Shown piece after piece: positions 52,167-60,451 of a stretch of 64,000 nucleotides of DNA (positions are counted from its first letter, which is position 1; each line of letters begins with the position of its first letter). The notes under the pieces were generated by a model that worked only from the letters and a program-made list of their open reading frames with translations, had not been told where the DNA came from and searched no databases. A program made the translations under genes and the position numbers. The stretch is from Anaerorudis cellulosivorans (GTDB lineage: Bacteria > Bacteroidota > Bacteroidia > Bacteroidales > Dysgonomonadaceae), in assembly GCF_025943985.1 (NCBI RefSeq), contig NZ_JAPCWE010000003.1:124001-188000 (forward strand), written 5' to 3'.

Positions 52167-54104
52167 TTACTCGGCAATGAAGTTCAATTGCTGTTGTCCA
52201 TGTTGCCGATACAAATCCATTCCCGGCATATCATCATATCTATCACTTAATTTTTTCCTAAGACCAAACAGTCTTTTTTCAGCGGTATCCACTAATTGGC
52301 TGAAAGTAGTTATACGGATTTTGCCAAGTTCTACGTTATTGTCATTCTTGACGGTCGAAATAGGTTGAACTTTTTCTTGAAAAGATTCTCCGACAACAAA
52401 TGCTTCAATGTATGGGGTTCCTATTAATTGCCCACAGTTCATAAAATCCTCTACATATCCTTGCGCTTGATTCCTTTCTTCTCTTGATAACTTAAACCCA
52501 CCTCGTTTGAGCTCAATAACAAGTATTTTATTGACTGTCGCTAAATTAGACTCTTTGTCAAAGGTTTCTATCCCGGTTATTGAAGCGGTAGAATCGTTCA
52601 ACAGAACAATGTCAGGGCGTTTTTTGTGGTTTCTAAAAACCTCTTTGCTTATTTTCTTTTTAAATACAACTTCAACTGCTGTTTGTAATTGTCTGTTAGA
52701 TGAATATTCCGCAGATTCATATTCCGGCCCGAATAACCACCTTGCTCCGGTAACTAAAGGATGCAATACATGTAACTCATCAACATCTTTATCTTTGGAT
52801 AGTTTGCGTATAGCTTCAATTACTGTGATTCTCCTATCTATTTCATCCAATACACTTAAAGCATCTCTTACAGACCATTTTTCAAGCAATGTATTCAACC
52901 CAACAATATCATCTTCCGATAGAGTGGAAAGTTTGAGTAACAACTCTTGCCCAGACCTCGTTTTTTCAAGATTGATAATTGTTTCTACAGCTAAAGAAAT
53001 AGATTCCGGTTTTGCTGTTGGGTGTGCTATTGTCATGCTTTCAATCGCTTCGTTGATTTCATATTTAGCCAAAGGTGTTAATTGAGAAAATTCTGAACGA
53101 AAATCGCTTTTAATTTGCTCTTTAGTTTCTTCTATTGTCTCTTTTGCAATCTCAGAAAACATCTTGTTTACATAAGAAATAACTTCTTTGTAAACCTTAT
53201 CCATCATCTCAACTCTTTTAAACCCAGTCCAATCCTCAAAAATATAATCGGCTAAATCATCCGTTTGGATAACCACAGTATAGCGTTTGGCGAATTTTGT
53301 TCTTCCATCAATAACAACTTCATTTCCTAAAATCCAGGAAGGTTCTCCTACAAGTCTATTACTCTGCCAGAACGCAATGCCTTGATAAATTGTTGACCTT
53401 GCGGATTTTTGTGAATCTATAAAATGGGCGACCAACGTTATATTATCTATTTTCAGTTCTGTCGTATCTATTAGTCCTGAATGTTGCTCCAGTTGGACGG
53501 TTTGCTTGTTTATTGATACTTTGAATTTAGGGTCGTGCAAAAATCTTGCAGAAATAATCTCTAAAATTTTATCTGGTTTGGGTAGATTTTTAGTAACAAT
53601 TACCTCTAATCTTGTCCCGTAAGTGGTGGATTTATCATACGAGGCCTCTTTAATAACGAAAGGCTGATTCTCATCTTGCGTGGTAATAACAAAAGTTGAT
53701 TTATTTCCGCCTGAGTTAGTAATTACAGTATATTCTTTATCAAAACAAAGTAACCCATGACGACCAACTCCGTTTCTACCATAGGCCAACCTTTTACCCT
53801 CAACATTTGGAGGAAACAGAACATTTTTACCTTGATGCTTTATTCGATTATACCCAAGTTTCATCCATCGTTGTTCAAACTGCTCTTTAGTCAATCCGGT
53901 TCCGTTGTCTTCAACCGTCAATTTTTGGTCATAATCTTCAGGGATAAATATATCAACCATTGTTGCTCCTGCATCCCATGCATTGGCAACGAGTTCTGTT
54001 AATGCAATCTCAGGGAAATGAACTAAAGCGCCTAAAGTCCTTATCAGATAATCTTCTTCAAACAAGGAACCTTGTAGATATGATTTTGAATTTGCTTGAG
54101 ACAT
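52167..54104 (-). CDS. GHKL (HSP90-like) ATPase fused to PD-(D/E)xK-like nuclease domain
   Basis: 645 aa from the ATG at 54104 (MSQANSKSYLQGSLFEE); an ATG at 54158 overlaps the upstream gene and is less likely. N-terminal ATPase: ELVANAWDAGA (N-box), VEDNGTGLTKEQF (G1), and GRNGVGRHGLL (G2). Middle region about 230-500 is helical. C-terminus about 530-600: KKRPDIVLL then ILVIELKRGGFKLSREERNQ and AQGYVEDF, the D-x-n-E-x-K pattern of Shedu-like nucleases. Probably a defence effector. Upstream gene ends 10 nt before. Confidence 0.7.
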   Translation of the reverse strand: MSQANSKSYLQGSLFEEDYLIRTLGALVHFPEIALTELVANAWDAGATMVDIFIPEDYDQKLTVEDNGTGLTKEQFEQRWMKLGYNRIKHQGKNVLFPPNVEGKRLAYGRNGVGRHGLLCFDKEYTVITNSGGNKSTFVITTQDENQPFVIKEASYDKSTTYGTRLEVIVTKNLPKPDKILEIISARFLHDPKFKVSINKQTVQLEQHSGLIDTTELKIDNITLVAHFIDSQKSARSTIYQGIAFWQSNRLVGEPSWILGNEVVIDGRTKFAKRYTVVIQTDDLADYIFEDWTGFKRVEMMDKVYKEVISYVNKMFSEIAKETIEETKEQIKSDFRSEFSQLTPLAKYEINEAIESMTIAHPTAKPESISLAVETIINLEKTRSGQELLLKLSTLSEDDIVGLNTLLEKWSVRDALSVLDEIDRRITVIEAIRKLSKDKDVDELHVLHPLVTGARWLFGPEYESAEYSSNRQLQTAVEVVFKKKISKEVFRNHKKRPDIVLLNDSTASITGIETFDKESNLATVNKILVIELKRGGFKLSREERNQAQGYVEDFMNCGQLIGTPYIEAFVVGESFQEKVQPISTVKNDNNVELGKIRITTFSQLVDTAEKRLFGLRKKLSDRYDDMPGMDLYRQHGQQQLNFIAE

Positions 54105-54114
54105 AATTTTGTTG

Positions 54115-54765
54115 CTATTTTTGTGATTCAAAGAGTCTTTCAAACTCAGCTTGGTCATTTACCAACTTTCCTTTAGGCTGATTATTAACCCATTTCAATA
54201 GATTAGGTTCGGACTTGCCGCTATTTCGGAGATTTAAGTCCCGGCAAATTATTTCGACATTAGCTTGGAAGCCACTAATGTTTTTGTAGTTCTCATAATA
54301 TGAATAATATGCGATATTGTTCTCCCAATCTTTTAAGGAACGAATGCCTGTTGCAAATCCATTTGTAGCTAATTCGATATTGACACCTGCATTTGGTTCC
54401 AAATTATAAATCATAGGAAAGCGTTCTACCACATGTCTTCCAAGAATCAGAGTTTTAGGGATACCACAAAACTCGAAATTTGTTTTTTCTCTCCATGCAT
54501 TATAGAGAAAATCAACAATAGTTGGAACTTCATCTATTGGAAATATTTCAGCATAGAAGCAACCACTGAAATGATCTCTAATTAAGAAATTGACAATATG
54601 TCTTTTTCCCGTTTTTTCGTAGTTTTTCCAGTTTACATCAAATTTTTTCGCCTGATATTTAATATCTCCATTCTTTAAAATATGATAGTTTTGCAGGATG
54701 GAGAAGTTCAGTTGATGAACTTGATTTGGATAATCACTTATGTATCTGTTGTACATTCCTATCAT
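54115..54765 (-). CDS. Unknown protein, partner of the GHKL-nuclease gene
   Basis: 216 aa. Starts MIGMYNRYISDYPN just after the promoter in R2. No family firmly recognised. Segments VNFLIRDHFSGCFYAEIFP, GIPKTLILGRHVVERFP and ATNGFATGIRSLKDWENN are faintly like the D, D and E blocks of an RNase-H-fold integrase core, but the acidic residues are not clearly aligned. Ten nt before the GHKL gene. Forms a two-gene unit with it. Confidence 0.5.
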   Translation of the reverse strand: MIGMYNRYISDYPNQVHQLNFSILQNYHILKNGDIKYQAKKFDVNWKNYEKTGKRHIVNFLIRDHFSGCFYAEIFPIDEVPTIVDFLYNAWREKTNFEFCGIPKTLILGRHVVERFPMIYNLEPNAGVNIELATNGFATGIRSLKDWENNIAYYSYYENYKNISGFQANVEIICRDLNLRNSGKSEPNLLKWVNNQPKGKLVNDQAEFERLFESQK

Positions 54766-54789
54766 TGACTATATATTAAAACTCAACAC

Positions 54790-54867
54790 GCAAAGATACC
54801 CAGAAAAAAGCACCTGACAAAATCGCTTGACAGGTGTTTTTCAACAAGTTGCCTAAAGTTGCTTATT
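54790..54867 (-). repeat. 78-bp direct repeat R2: terminator plus promoter hinge
   Basis: Copy of R1. On the minus strand: hairpin CACCTG (54811-54816) with CAGGTG (54831-54836) plus CAA/TTG inside, T-run, then -33 TTTG (54818-54821) and, 19 nt on, -7 TATCTTTG (54791-54798). It is 20 nt past the M23 gene stop and the -7 is about 26 nt before the next start codon (54765). It ends the tra operon and starts the GHKL unit. Confidence 0.78.
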
Positions 54868-54886
54868 TGCATTTGGAATTTGGCTA

Positions 54887-55522
54887 CTACTCATTAATAG
54901 CTTGCTTGAACCGAAATAAATTCTGTTTATTATTCAACATACCAAATAAGCAACCACACCACCCAATTGGGTTCAGAAAGCGTTTACCTTTCCTAATTTC
55001 ATAATGTAAGTGGCTACCTGTTGTTGCCCCAGTATTACCCACACAAGCTATTTGTTGGGTAATACTTACCGAATCACTTACGGTCACCATCGTTTTGCTT
55101 AAATGTGCATAGAATGACCGGAAACTACCTGCGTGTTCAATCTCTATATAATATCCGTAACCTGAATTGTAGCCTTTGCTGGTTACAATACCGTTTCCGG
55201 TGGCATACACAGGAGTACCTTTAGTTTTTGGAATATCAATCCCTGTATGAAATTTCCTTATCCTATAAATGGGGTGATAACGCATCTCAAACCCCGATGA
55301 AATACGCTCTGGTTCTTTAATTGGGAAGATGACGGGATAGTCGCATAATTCGTCAATCGACATTTGCAAAGAATCTGCTATCCGGCAGAACTCATTTATA
55401 GAATAGACGGGTTTCATACATTTTTTTATTTCCGTTTTTCTGTTTAGAGAATCAAACGCTTGTCCCGATGCAGGTAAATACAGCAAAACGGCAAAGAACA
55501 TTGTTAGGTATTTCATAGTCAA
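54887..55522 (-). CDS. M23 family metallopeptidase at the end of the tra operon
   Basis: 211 aa with a signal peptide (about 1-20, SGQAFD). LytM/M23 zinc site: RKFHTGIDIPK (HxxxD), and HLHYEIRKG (HxH), with SFRSFYAHLSK between. Cuts peptidoglycan cross-bridges. Such cell-wall hydrolases help a conjugation machine pass the envelope. It lies 62 nt after traQ and ends 20 nt from the R2 terminator. MKYLTM at residue 3 is an alternative start. Confidence 0.8.
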   Translation of the reverse strand: MTMKYLTMFFAVLLYLPASGQAFDSLNRKTEIKKCMKPVYSINEFCRIADSLQMSIDELCDYPVIFPIKEPERISSGFEMRYHPIYRIRKFHTGIDIPKTKGTPVYATGNGIVTSKGYNSGYGYYIEIEHAGSFRSFYAHLSKTMVTVSDSVSITQQIACVGNTGATTGSHLHYEIRKGKRFLNPIGWCGCLFGMLNNKQNLFRFKQAINE

Positions 55523-55584
55523 TCTGTAATTTAAAGTAAGTACCCGAATTGCTCCGGGTACTTTACTTGTTCTATTTAGCCGGA

Positions 55585-56037
55585 CTATTCTTCCTCCGGT
55601 TCATCATCCCCTTTGGCGTTTTGCCAACTGAATGTTTTTTGAACCATCTGCCCGAATGAATCTTCGATATACACGTCAATAACCTGCTGATCCGTGCTTT
55701 GTGAGGTATAATAAAGCCGGAAAGTCGTCCTGTCCAATGGATACAGGTCATTCGGCAGAAATACCGTGCCGTCATCCAACCTTAATTCACCATTCCCGTC
55801 AGGTTGGAAATAGCGAATTTTGAACGTTGTTTCGCTGTAATTGCCTTCCCTGACTATCTGACATCTTATTTCAACAGTTTCACCTTCGGTAATCCGTTTC
55901 TGAACGGGCATCGTTGCCAAATCGAAACTATACACCTGTTTTACGTCCAATTTATCATCACAGGCGACTAATATTAATATAATAGCTGCCATCCATGCCG
56001 TGAGCGCAAGCGCCCTTTTGAATGTTGTCTTTTTCAT
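55585..56037 (-). CDS. traQ: Conjugal transfer protein TraQ (DUF3872)
   Basis: 150 aa lipoprotein or anchored protein: TM/lipobox (IILILVACDDK, Cys about residue 26). Then FDLATMPVQKRITEGETVEIRCQ-type segment (TEGETVEIRCQIVREGNYS) typical of the DUF3872 TraQ of CTnDOT-like elements. C-terminus acidic (DDEPEEE). 12 nt after the DNA methylase gene. Confidence 0.8.
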   Translation of the reverse strand: MKKTTFKRALALTAWMAAIILILVACDDKLDVKQVYSFDLATMPVQKRITEGETVEIRCQIVREGNYSETTFKIRYFQPDGNGELRLDDGTVFLPNDLYPLDRTTFRLYYTSQSTDQQVIDVYIEDSFGQMVQKTFSWQNAKGDDEPEEE

Positions 56038-56049
56038 TTTTATTTCATT

Positions 56050-56508
56050 TTATAGTAATACAAATTTCCCTTTGAGGGGATTATTATACAGGATTTCTAT
56101 GTTTTCCCTACCGTATGCCAGAAGCATAGAACCATTTCGTGGTTGTGTCCCCGGTGTTCCATCAGGTCGTAAAAACCGAATCCTGTCGTACAGAAATTTA
56201 GCTGCACCCGCATTATACAGTACCGTATCGTGAAACCATTTTGCTTCTATCTTTGCGAAAACGAGTGCCATACCGTTGTTATGCACTGCCATTTTCGCAA
56301 GAAATTTTACTATAAGAGGGTTAGAATACGGAGGGTTGAGCCATATACGACCTGCCCATGCTTGCTGCAAACCATTTTCTTTCTCTGTATAAAACCGTTC
56401 CGCCGAATGATTTAGATTAAGCGCCGTCAGAGAGGTCGCCGGATCTAAATCAAAATCGCCGAGGGAACGAATTATTTCCGGTGGAGTGTACCACTCGTCT
56501 GTATTCAT
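56050..56508 (-). CDS. Phage-type DNA N6-adenine methyltransferase (Dam) in the tra operon
   Basis: 152 aa. The catalytic motif is WLNPPYSN (NPPY, residues about 56-63). FDLDPATSLTALNLN and YTEKENGLQQAW match phage Dam (PF05869). Start MNTDEWYTPPEI (the typical EWYTP). Between traO (2 nt upstream stop) and traQ. Takes the place where CTnDOT has traP, a primase. Could protect transferred DNA from host restriction (inference). Confidence 0.83.
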   Translation of the reverse strand: MNTDEWYTPPEIIRSLGDFDLDPATSLTALNLNHSAERFYTEKENGLQQAWAGRIWLNPPYSNPLIVKFLAKMAVHNNGMALVFAKIEAKWFHDTVLYNAGAAKFLYDRIRFLRPDGTPGTQPRNGSMLLAYGRENIEILYNNPLKGKFVLL

Positions 56509-56510
56509 GG

Positions 56511-57164
56511 TTAATTAATCATGAATTTCAGTCCGATACCAAACTGCGTGTGGAAGTGCCCGCTGGAAGTGTCCCAGAGGATGCGCTCACGCCCCGTCAG
56601 GAGTAGAATAACCCTATCCGTCAGGTAGGCTTCCACTTCCAACGTAATTGCTCCACCATACAGGAAAGCGTCTTTATTTTGAATGGTAGAACCGTCATGG
56701 AGTAGTTTATCGCCCCAATTTACTGTTTCGTACCCAGCCAGTGCCGATGCACCGATAGAGAAAAAGAAGGTCTTTGAACCATCGGAGAGAAACTTGTAAT
56801 AATAACCGCCCTCTCCGGTAAACTGTGCCATAGGGATACGCCCGTCCTTATAAGGATAGTAGCGGTTCAGGTACTCCGCCCCGAATACCCATTTATTGGC
56901 ATTCTTAGCGTATGTCGTCATGGCAATCCCGAAGTAGTACCCTAATTCGTTGCGATTGTCCGATGAATGAAAACCATCCACCATACCACCCCGAAGTTCC
57001 AAACCACGCATCCCCTTCAGGGCGCGTTGGGCGTGTGCCTCGCCACCCATGACAAGACACAGCGCCGCTACGATAAAAAACACAGCCCTTTTGGATAAAA
57101 TACTCACGTTCGGCAGAATACAAAACAAGTTTTGCTTCTGCTCTCTCTTACTTGCATTTTTCAT
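56511..57164 (-). CDS. traO: Conjugal transfer protein TraO
   Basis: 217 aa. Signal peptide near residues 25-46 (VAALCLVMGGEAHAQ). Outer-membrane barrel-like: RGGMVDGFHSSDNRNELGYY, FGAEYLNRYYPY and ends FHTQFGIGLKFMIN. Matches TraO of CTnDOT-like operons by size, order and look. 1 nt from the traN stop, 2 nt from the methylase start. Confidence 0.83.
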   Translation of the reverse strand: MKNASKREQKQNLFCILPNVSILSKRAVFFIVAALCLVMGGEAHAQRALKGMRGLELRGGMVDGFHSSDNRNELGYYFGIAMTTYAKNANKWVFGAEYLNRYYPYKDGRIPMAQFTGEGGYYYKFLSDGSKTFFFSIGASALAGYETVNWGDKLLHDGSTIQNKDAFLYGGAITLEVEAYLTDRVILLLTGRERILWDTSSGHFHTQFGIGLKFMIN

Positions 57165-57165
57165 A

Positions 57166-58101
57166 TTACTTCGTTTTTAGTTCGTTAATAACCTTCGCCC
57201 GTACCAAATCGGCATTCTCTACCGTAAAGGTCTGATGCCGTCCGCCTTCTTTCTCATGAAGCTCGATAACGAGGTGCTTGTCGTCCGGGATAGTGAATTT
57301 CGGCAGGGTAAATATGGTGCGTTCACTCTTTTTACCGCCGATAAACGTTACATTGTTGTGTGCCCTGAGCGGCCAGATAACCTGCTCCTGAATGGCGGTG
57401 CGCTTCGCCACCTTTTTATCCACAATTTTGAACGTAATGTAGTCCACATCAAAAGGCACGTTGGACGAGTTTTTCAGTTGCAGATGAAAATACAGTAACC
57501 CATTGTGCGAGTAAATTCCTTTGAGTAGGTACTGGATACCGAAACGCTTACTGCCGATGTGTTTGATTTCCCTATCGTTGTTCTTATAGATAGACTTCAT
57601 TATCAGTTTGACAAGGAGTGGCGATTCCTGACCAAGTTCGTGCATATAGATATCCAGTGCATTATTCGGCCTGTTCGTTGCTTCGCCGTCATGGATAAAA
57701 TCGGTCATCTCAACAGAGAGTTTGACCGGTTCGTCTGCATACTTCACATTAAAAGTATAGTACGCTCCGTCTTCAGTAATGACAGCCAGATTGCTCTCCC
57801 GGCTGAAATCACGCAAGGCGGCTTTCACGCGCAGGACGTTCTCCGTACCGTCGGCTTTTGCCGCGAGAATATCTGCCGATCCCAAATCTACATAGCGGAT
57901 TGCGGATGGGAAGATGATATGCACCGTCTTGGAGAACGTCACCTCCAGTGCATGGGGCGGTATCATTCTATTGAATGTAAGTGGAAGGGTAAGTCCGTCG
58001 AAATAATCACCCGTCGAGGGGTTGGTGGGAACTACGGTTTCCTGAGCGTTAGCCGCAAAGACTGTCGCTACGAAAGCGAACATCAAAAAAATCTTTTTCA
58101 T
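57166..58101 (-). CDS. traN: Conjugal transfer protein TraN (DUF4138)
   Basis: 311 aa with a signal peptide (FVATVFAANAQE). DUF4138 segments: LEVTFSKTVHIIFPSAIRYV, VDLGSADILAAKADGTENVL and LVRAKVINELKTK at the end. Functions as a periplasmic/outer-membrane VirB9-like part of the mating apparatus. Between traM (68-nt gap) and traO. Confidence 0.88.
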   Translation of the reverse strand: MKKIFLMFAFVATVFAANAQETVVPTNPSTGDYFDGLTLPLTFNRMIPPHALEVTFSKTVHIIFPSAIRYVDLGSADILAAKADGTENVLRVKAALRDFSRESNLAVITEDGAYYTFNVKYADEPVKLSVEMTDFIHDGEATNRPNNALDIYMHELGQESPLLVKLIMKSIYKNNDREIKHIGSKRFGIQYLLKGIYSHNGLLYFHLQLKNSSNVPFDVDYITFKIVDKKVAKRTAIQEQVIWPLRAHNNVTFIGGKKSERTIFTLPKFTIPDDKHLVIELHEKEGGRHQTFTVENADLVRAKVINELKTK

Positions 58102-58169
58102 TACTTGTTTTTTTTAGTGTTTATAAAATGGAATTTTAGTGGCAGCCGCAGGCTGTTTTGTTATTTATG

Positions 58170-59510
58170 CTATTTCATTGGGGGAAGCAGCAGTACTTGA
58201 TAACCCGCTTTGAGCGTTATTTTTACTGTCCGCATCTTTTTGCTGACATACTGCGATGCTCCCTGAATAGCGCTCCGTCCCAAGTCGGCCAGCAGTTGCG
58301 ATCCGGCATCATCCGTTATCGTGATACTGCTGCCCATGCCTGACCCCATATTGGCGGCTATCTCCTTGACTGCGTTTATTTCCTCTGACCCTGGCACGGA
58401 AATACCCTGCCCGCCGTCCAAATCATAGACAAGAAGTTCAACGGGGATAACATTTTCGGCGTGTTGGATAGCATTAATGGTAATACCCATCCTTTCGCCT
58501 GTGATACGTGCCGAGCCTGTTACCACCGTATTTTTAGGGATAAAGTAATTGCCTGCCATCATCGGTTCCAACAGTCGCAAGCCCACTTCCTGCCCGTCGG
58601 TAATCGTTACCGTCTGATATACACATGCCCGGATGCTGTTTTTGTCTTTCACTTCTTCGGCACCTGCCACCGTATTAAATCCCCAATTCCGGGGTTTGAC
58701 AAATTCTTCCAGAAAAACGGAATCCGGCATCGGTGCGGTCAGTAGCGATACCACATTGTGGCGTATCTGTGTAACGGGTTGTACGGCTACCTTACCATTT
58801 GTCCTATTCACCGCAGGGACTTTCTCTGTAGAAGATTGTTCACCTCCACCCATGTAGCGGGCGGCAATAGCGTAAGATTTTTCGATCATCGCCAGTTGTT
58901 CTTCTTCTTCGGACTTACGTACCTGTTCATTTATCAGCCTCTGTTCCAATTCCTGTATGCGTGATTCCAAAGCAAGCTGCGCCTGTTCGTCCGGTTTCGT
59001 GGCAGGTTCTTCATAGAAACTGTCGAGGCTCCGGTTCGCATCCTGATAGGCGTTGTTTGAACTCTGAAAAGCATTACCGCTCCGGGAAGACGACCTATTA
59101 CCTGACTGCGGTTCTTCGTAATAATCCGGCGATTGGGGCGTTATTTTCACCTGCTCTCTTTCGGTATCGTTTTCTTCGCCCAGGCTAAAGGCGAAATCCT
59201 GTAAGGAACGCATCTTTTCCTGTTGTTTACTCTGCATCGCATCCTGTACGTAGGCTTCGCGTTTATCCGATATGATACCACTCTCTTTAGGTGTAGGCAG
59301 GTCGGTGTTGAAACCGTCCTTTTGTTCTTCGCCTTTCTCCCCTGACGGGGCAAAGATGAGCCACATCGACCCGGCAAACAGCAGGAACAGCAGCGGGAAG
59401 ATGATCATCTTCTTACGCTTCTGCAATTCCTGTGGAGTGAGTTCTTTTTTCTCTTTCCCTTTCCCCTCAACAGGCTTTTCTTTATTCTGATTCAAATTCT
59501 CTGTACTCAT
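58170..59510 (-). CDS. traM: Conjugal transfer protein TraM
   Basis: 446 aa, VirB10-like. N-terminal cytoplasmic tail rich in Lys/Glu, TM about 33-52 (KMIIFPLLFLLFAGSMWLIF). Proline/Gln/Ser-rich middle with coiled coil (RIQELEQRLINEQVRKSEEE), then C-terminal domain: PKNTVVTGSARITGERMGI and QLLADLGRSAIQGASQYV. Overlaps traL by 29 nt. Confidence 0.9.
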   Translation of the reverse strand: MSTENLNQNKEKPVEGKGKEKKELTPQELQKRKKMIIFPLLFLLFAGSMWLIFAPSGEKGEEQKDGFNTDLPTPKESGIISDKREAYVQDAMQSKQQEKMRSLQDFAFSLGEENDTEREQVKITPQSPDYYEEPQSGNRSSSRSGNAFQSSNNAYQDANRSLDSFYEEPATKPDEQAQLALESRIQELEQRLINEQVRKSEEEEQLAMIEKSYAIAARYMGGGEQSSTEKVPAVNRTNGKVAVQPVTQIRHNVVSLLTAPMPDSVFLEEFVKPRNWGFNTVAGAEEVKDKNSIRACVYQTVTITDGQEVGLRLLEPMMAGNYFIPKNTVVTGSARITGERMGITINAIQHAENVIPVELLVYDLDGGQGISVPGSEEINAVKEIAANMGSGMGSSITITDDAGSQLLADLGRSAIQGASQYVSKKMRTVKITLKAGYQVLLLPPMK

Positions 59511-59790
59511 AATTAAATTCGTTTATTTGTTTTACACTGTCCAACTGCGATTGCTTTTGCCGGAGTTCCAGTTCCAAGCTCTCGATATGCTGAATCTGCA
59601 TCCTTTCGCCGTTTCCCTTACCGATATGGTAAATGGAGGAAATGGTAAAGTAGATCGACAGCCCGCTAAGTGCCAGAACCATGAAAATGGTTATCAATAT
59701 CCGGGCATCCTTACTGAGCGATCCGCACGCATAGCGGAGGCGATCTCCAAGCCATTCAAAGGGGGTTATCCGTTCCTTTTTCTTTGCCAT
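59482..59790 (-). CDS. traL: Conjugal transfer protein TraL (DUF3989)
   Basis: 102 aa. Starts MAKKKERITPFEWLGDRLRY, one TM (about 31-52), then a charged helix (ESLELELRQKQSQLDSVKQI). Fits DUF3989, the TraL of CTnDOT-like operons. Its 3' end overlaps the traM start by 29 nt, and 4 nt separate it from traK. Confidence 0.83.
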   Translation of the reverse strand: MAKKKERITPFEWLGDRLRYACGSLSKDARILITIFMVLALSGLSIYFTISSIYHIGKGNGERMQIQHIESLELELRQKQSQLDSVKQINEFNYEYREFESE

Positions 59791-59794
59791 GATA

Positions 59795-60418
59795 TTACCG
59801 TGCTAATGTCCGCAGGTCGCGGTTTTCGATTATTTCAAATTTCTCCATCGCGAAACCGTGAGGGTTGTTATCACTCCTTACCGAGTTGATAAGGTTGCAC
59901 CGGGTAACCAGAGAGCGTTCCGTGATGTTACTCTCCCGGATAATCATTTGCCGGGCATAAGTCATGGCACGGTAGGGATAAGCATTAAAATCAATCGTCA
60001 CGCTATCCACCTGAATGGTCTGGTTAATATTGCCCGACACAATGCGGTTATAATACCCCTTCTCCTGCATATCCTGATAGTAGCGGAAAGCGCTCTTATC
60101 AACCAGAAAGAGTGCTCTATTGATATTGGATTCGATAGCCGAACGATCGGGCGAGAGCGTAAAAAAGAGTTCATGAAACCTTTTTATATGTTCTTTTGCC
60201 TCAACGGGACGGTTCTGCGAAAGGTCTTGCGAGAGCGCCAGCATAAGAGATTTACCCTCATCAAGAATGTAAATTTTCTGCCGCTGGGCTTCTGCGAACT
60301 GATAAGACTTGATTACGCTGAAAACCGCCACTATCGCACATAAGCAGAGAAAGACGATACCGAACATCCGTATCTGCTTGAAACTGCTTTCTATATTTTT
60401 TAATGATTTAAACTCCAT
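59795..60418 (-). CDS. traK: Conjugal transfer protein TraK
   Basis: 207 aa, VirB8-like. Starts MEFKSLKNIESSFKQIRMFG with TM about 18-38. Periplasmic part with SGNINQTIQVDSVTIDFNAY and PYRAMTYARQMIIRESNITE, as in TraK. 33 nt after traJ. Confidence 0.88.
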   Translation of the reverse strand: MEFKSLKNIESSFKQIRMFGIVFLCLCAIVAVFSVIKSYQFAEAQRQKIYILDEGKSLMLALSQDLSQNRPVEAKEHIKRFHELFFTLSPDRSAIESNINRALFLVDKSAFRYYQDMQEKGYYNRIVSGNINQTIQVDSVTIDFNAYPYRAMTYARQMIIRESNITERSLVTRCNLINSVRSDNNPHGFAMEKFEIIENRDLRTLAR

Positions 60419-60451
60419 ATTTTTAATGATTAAATTGATAAATCAAACGGT

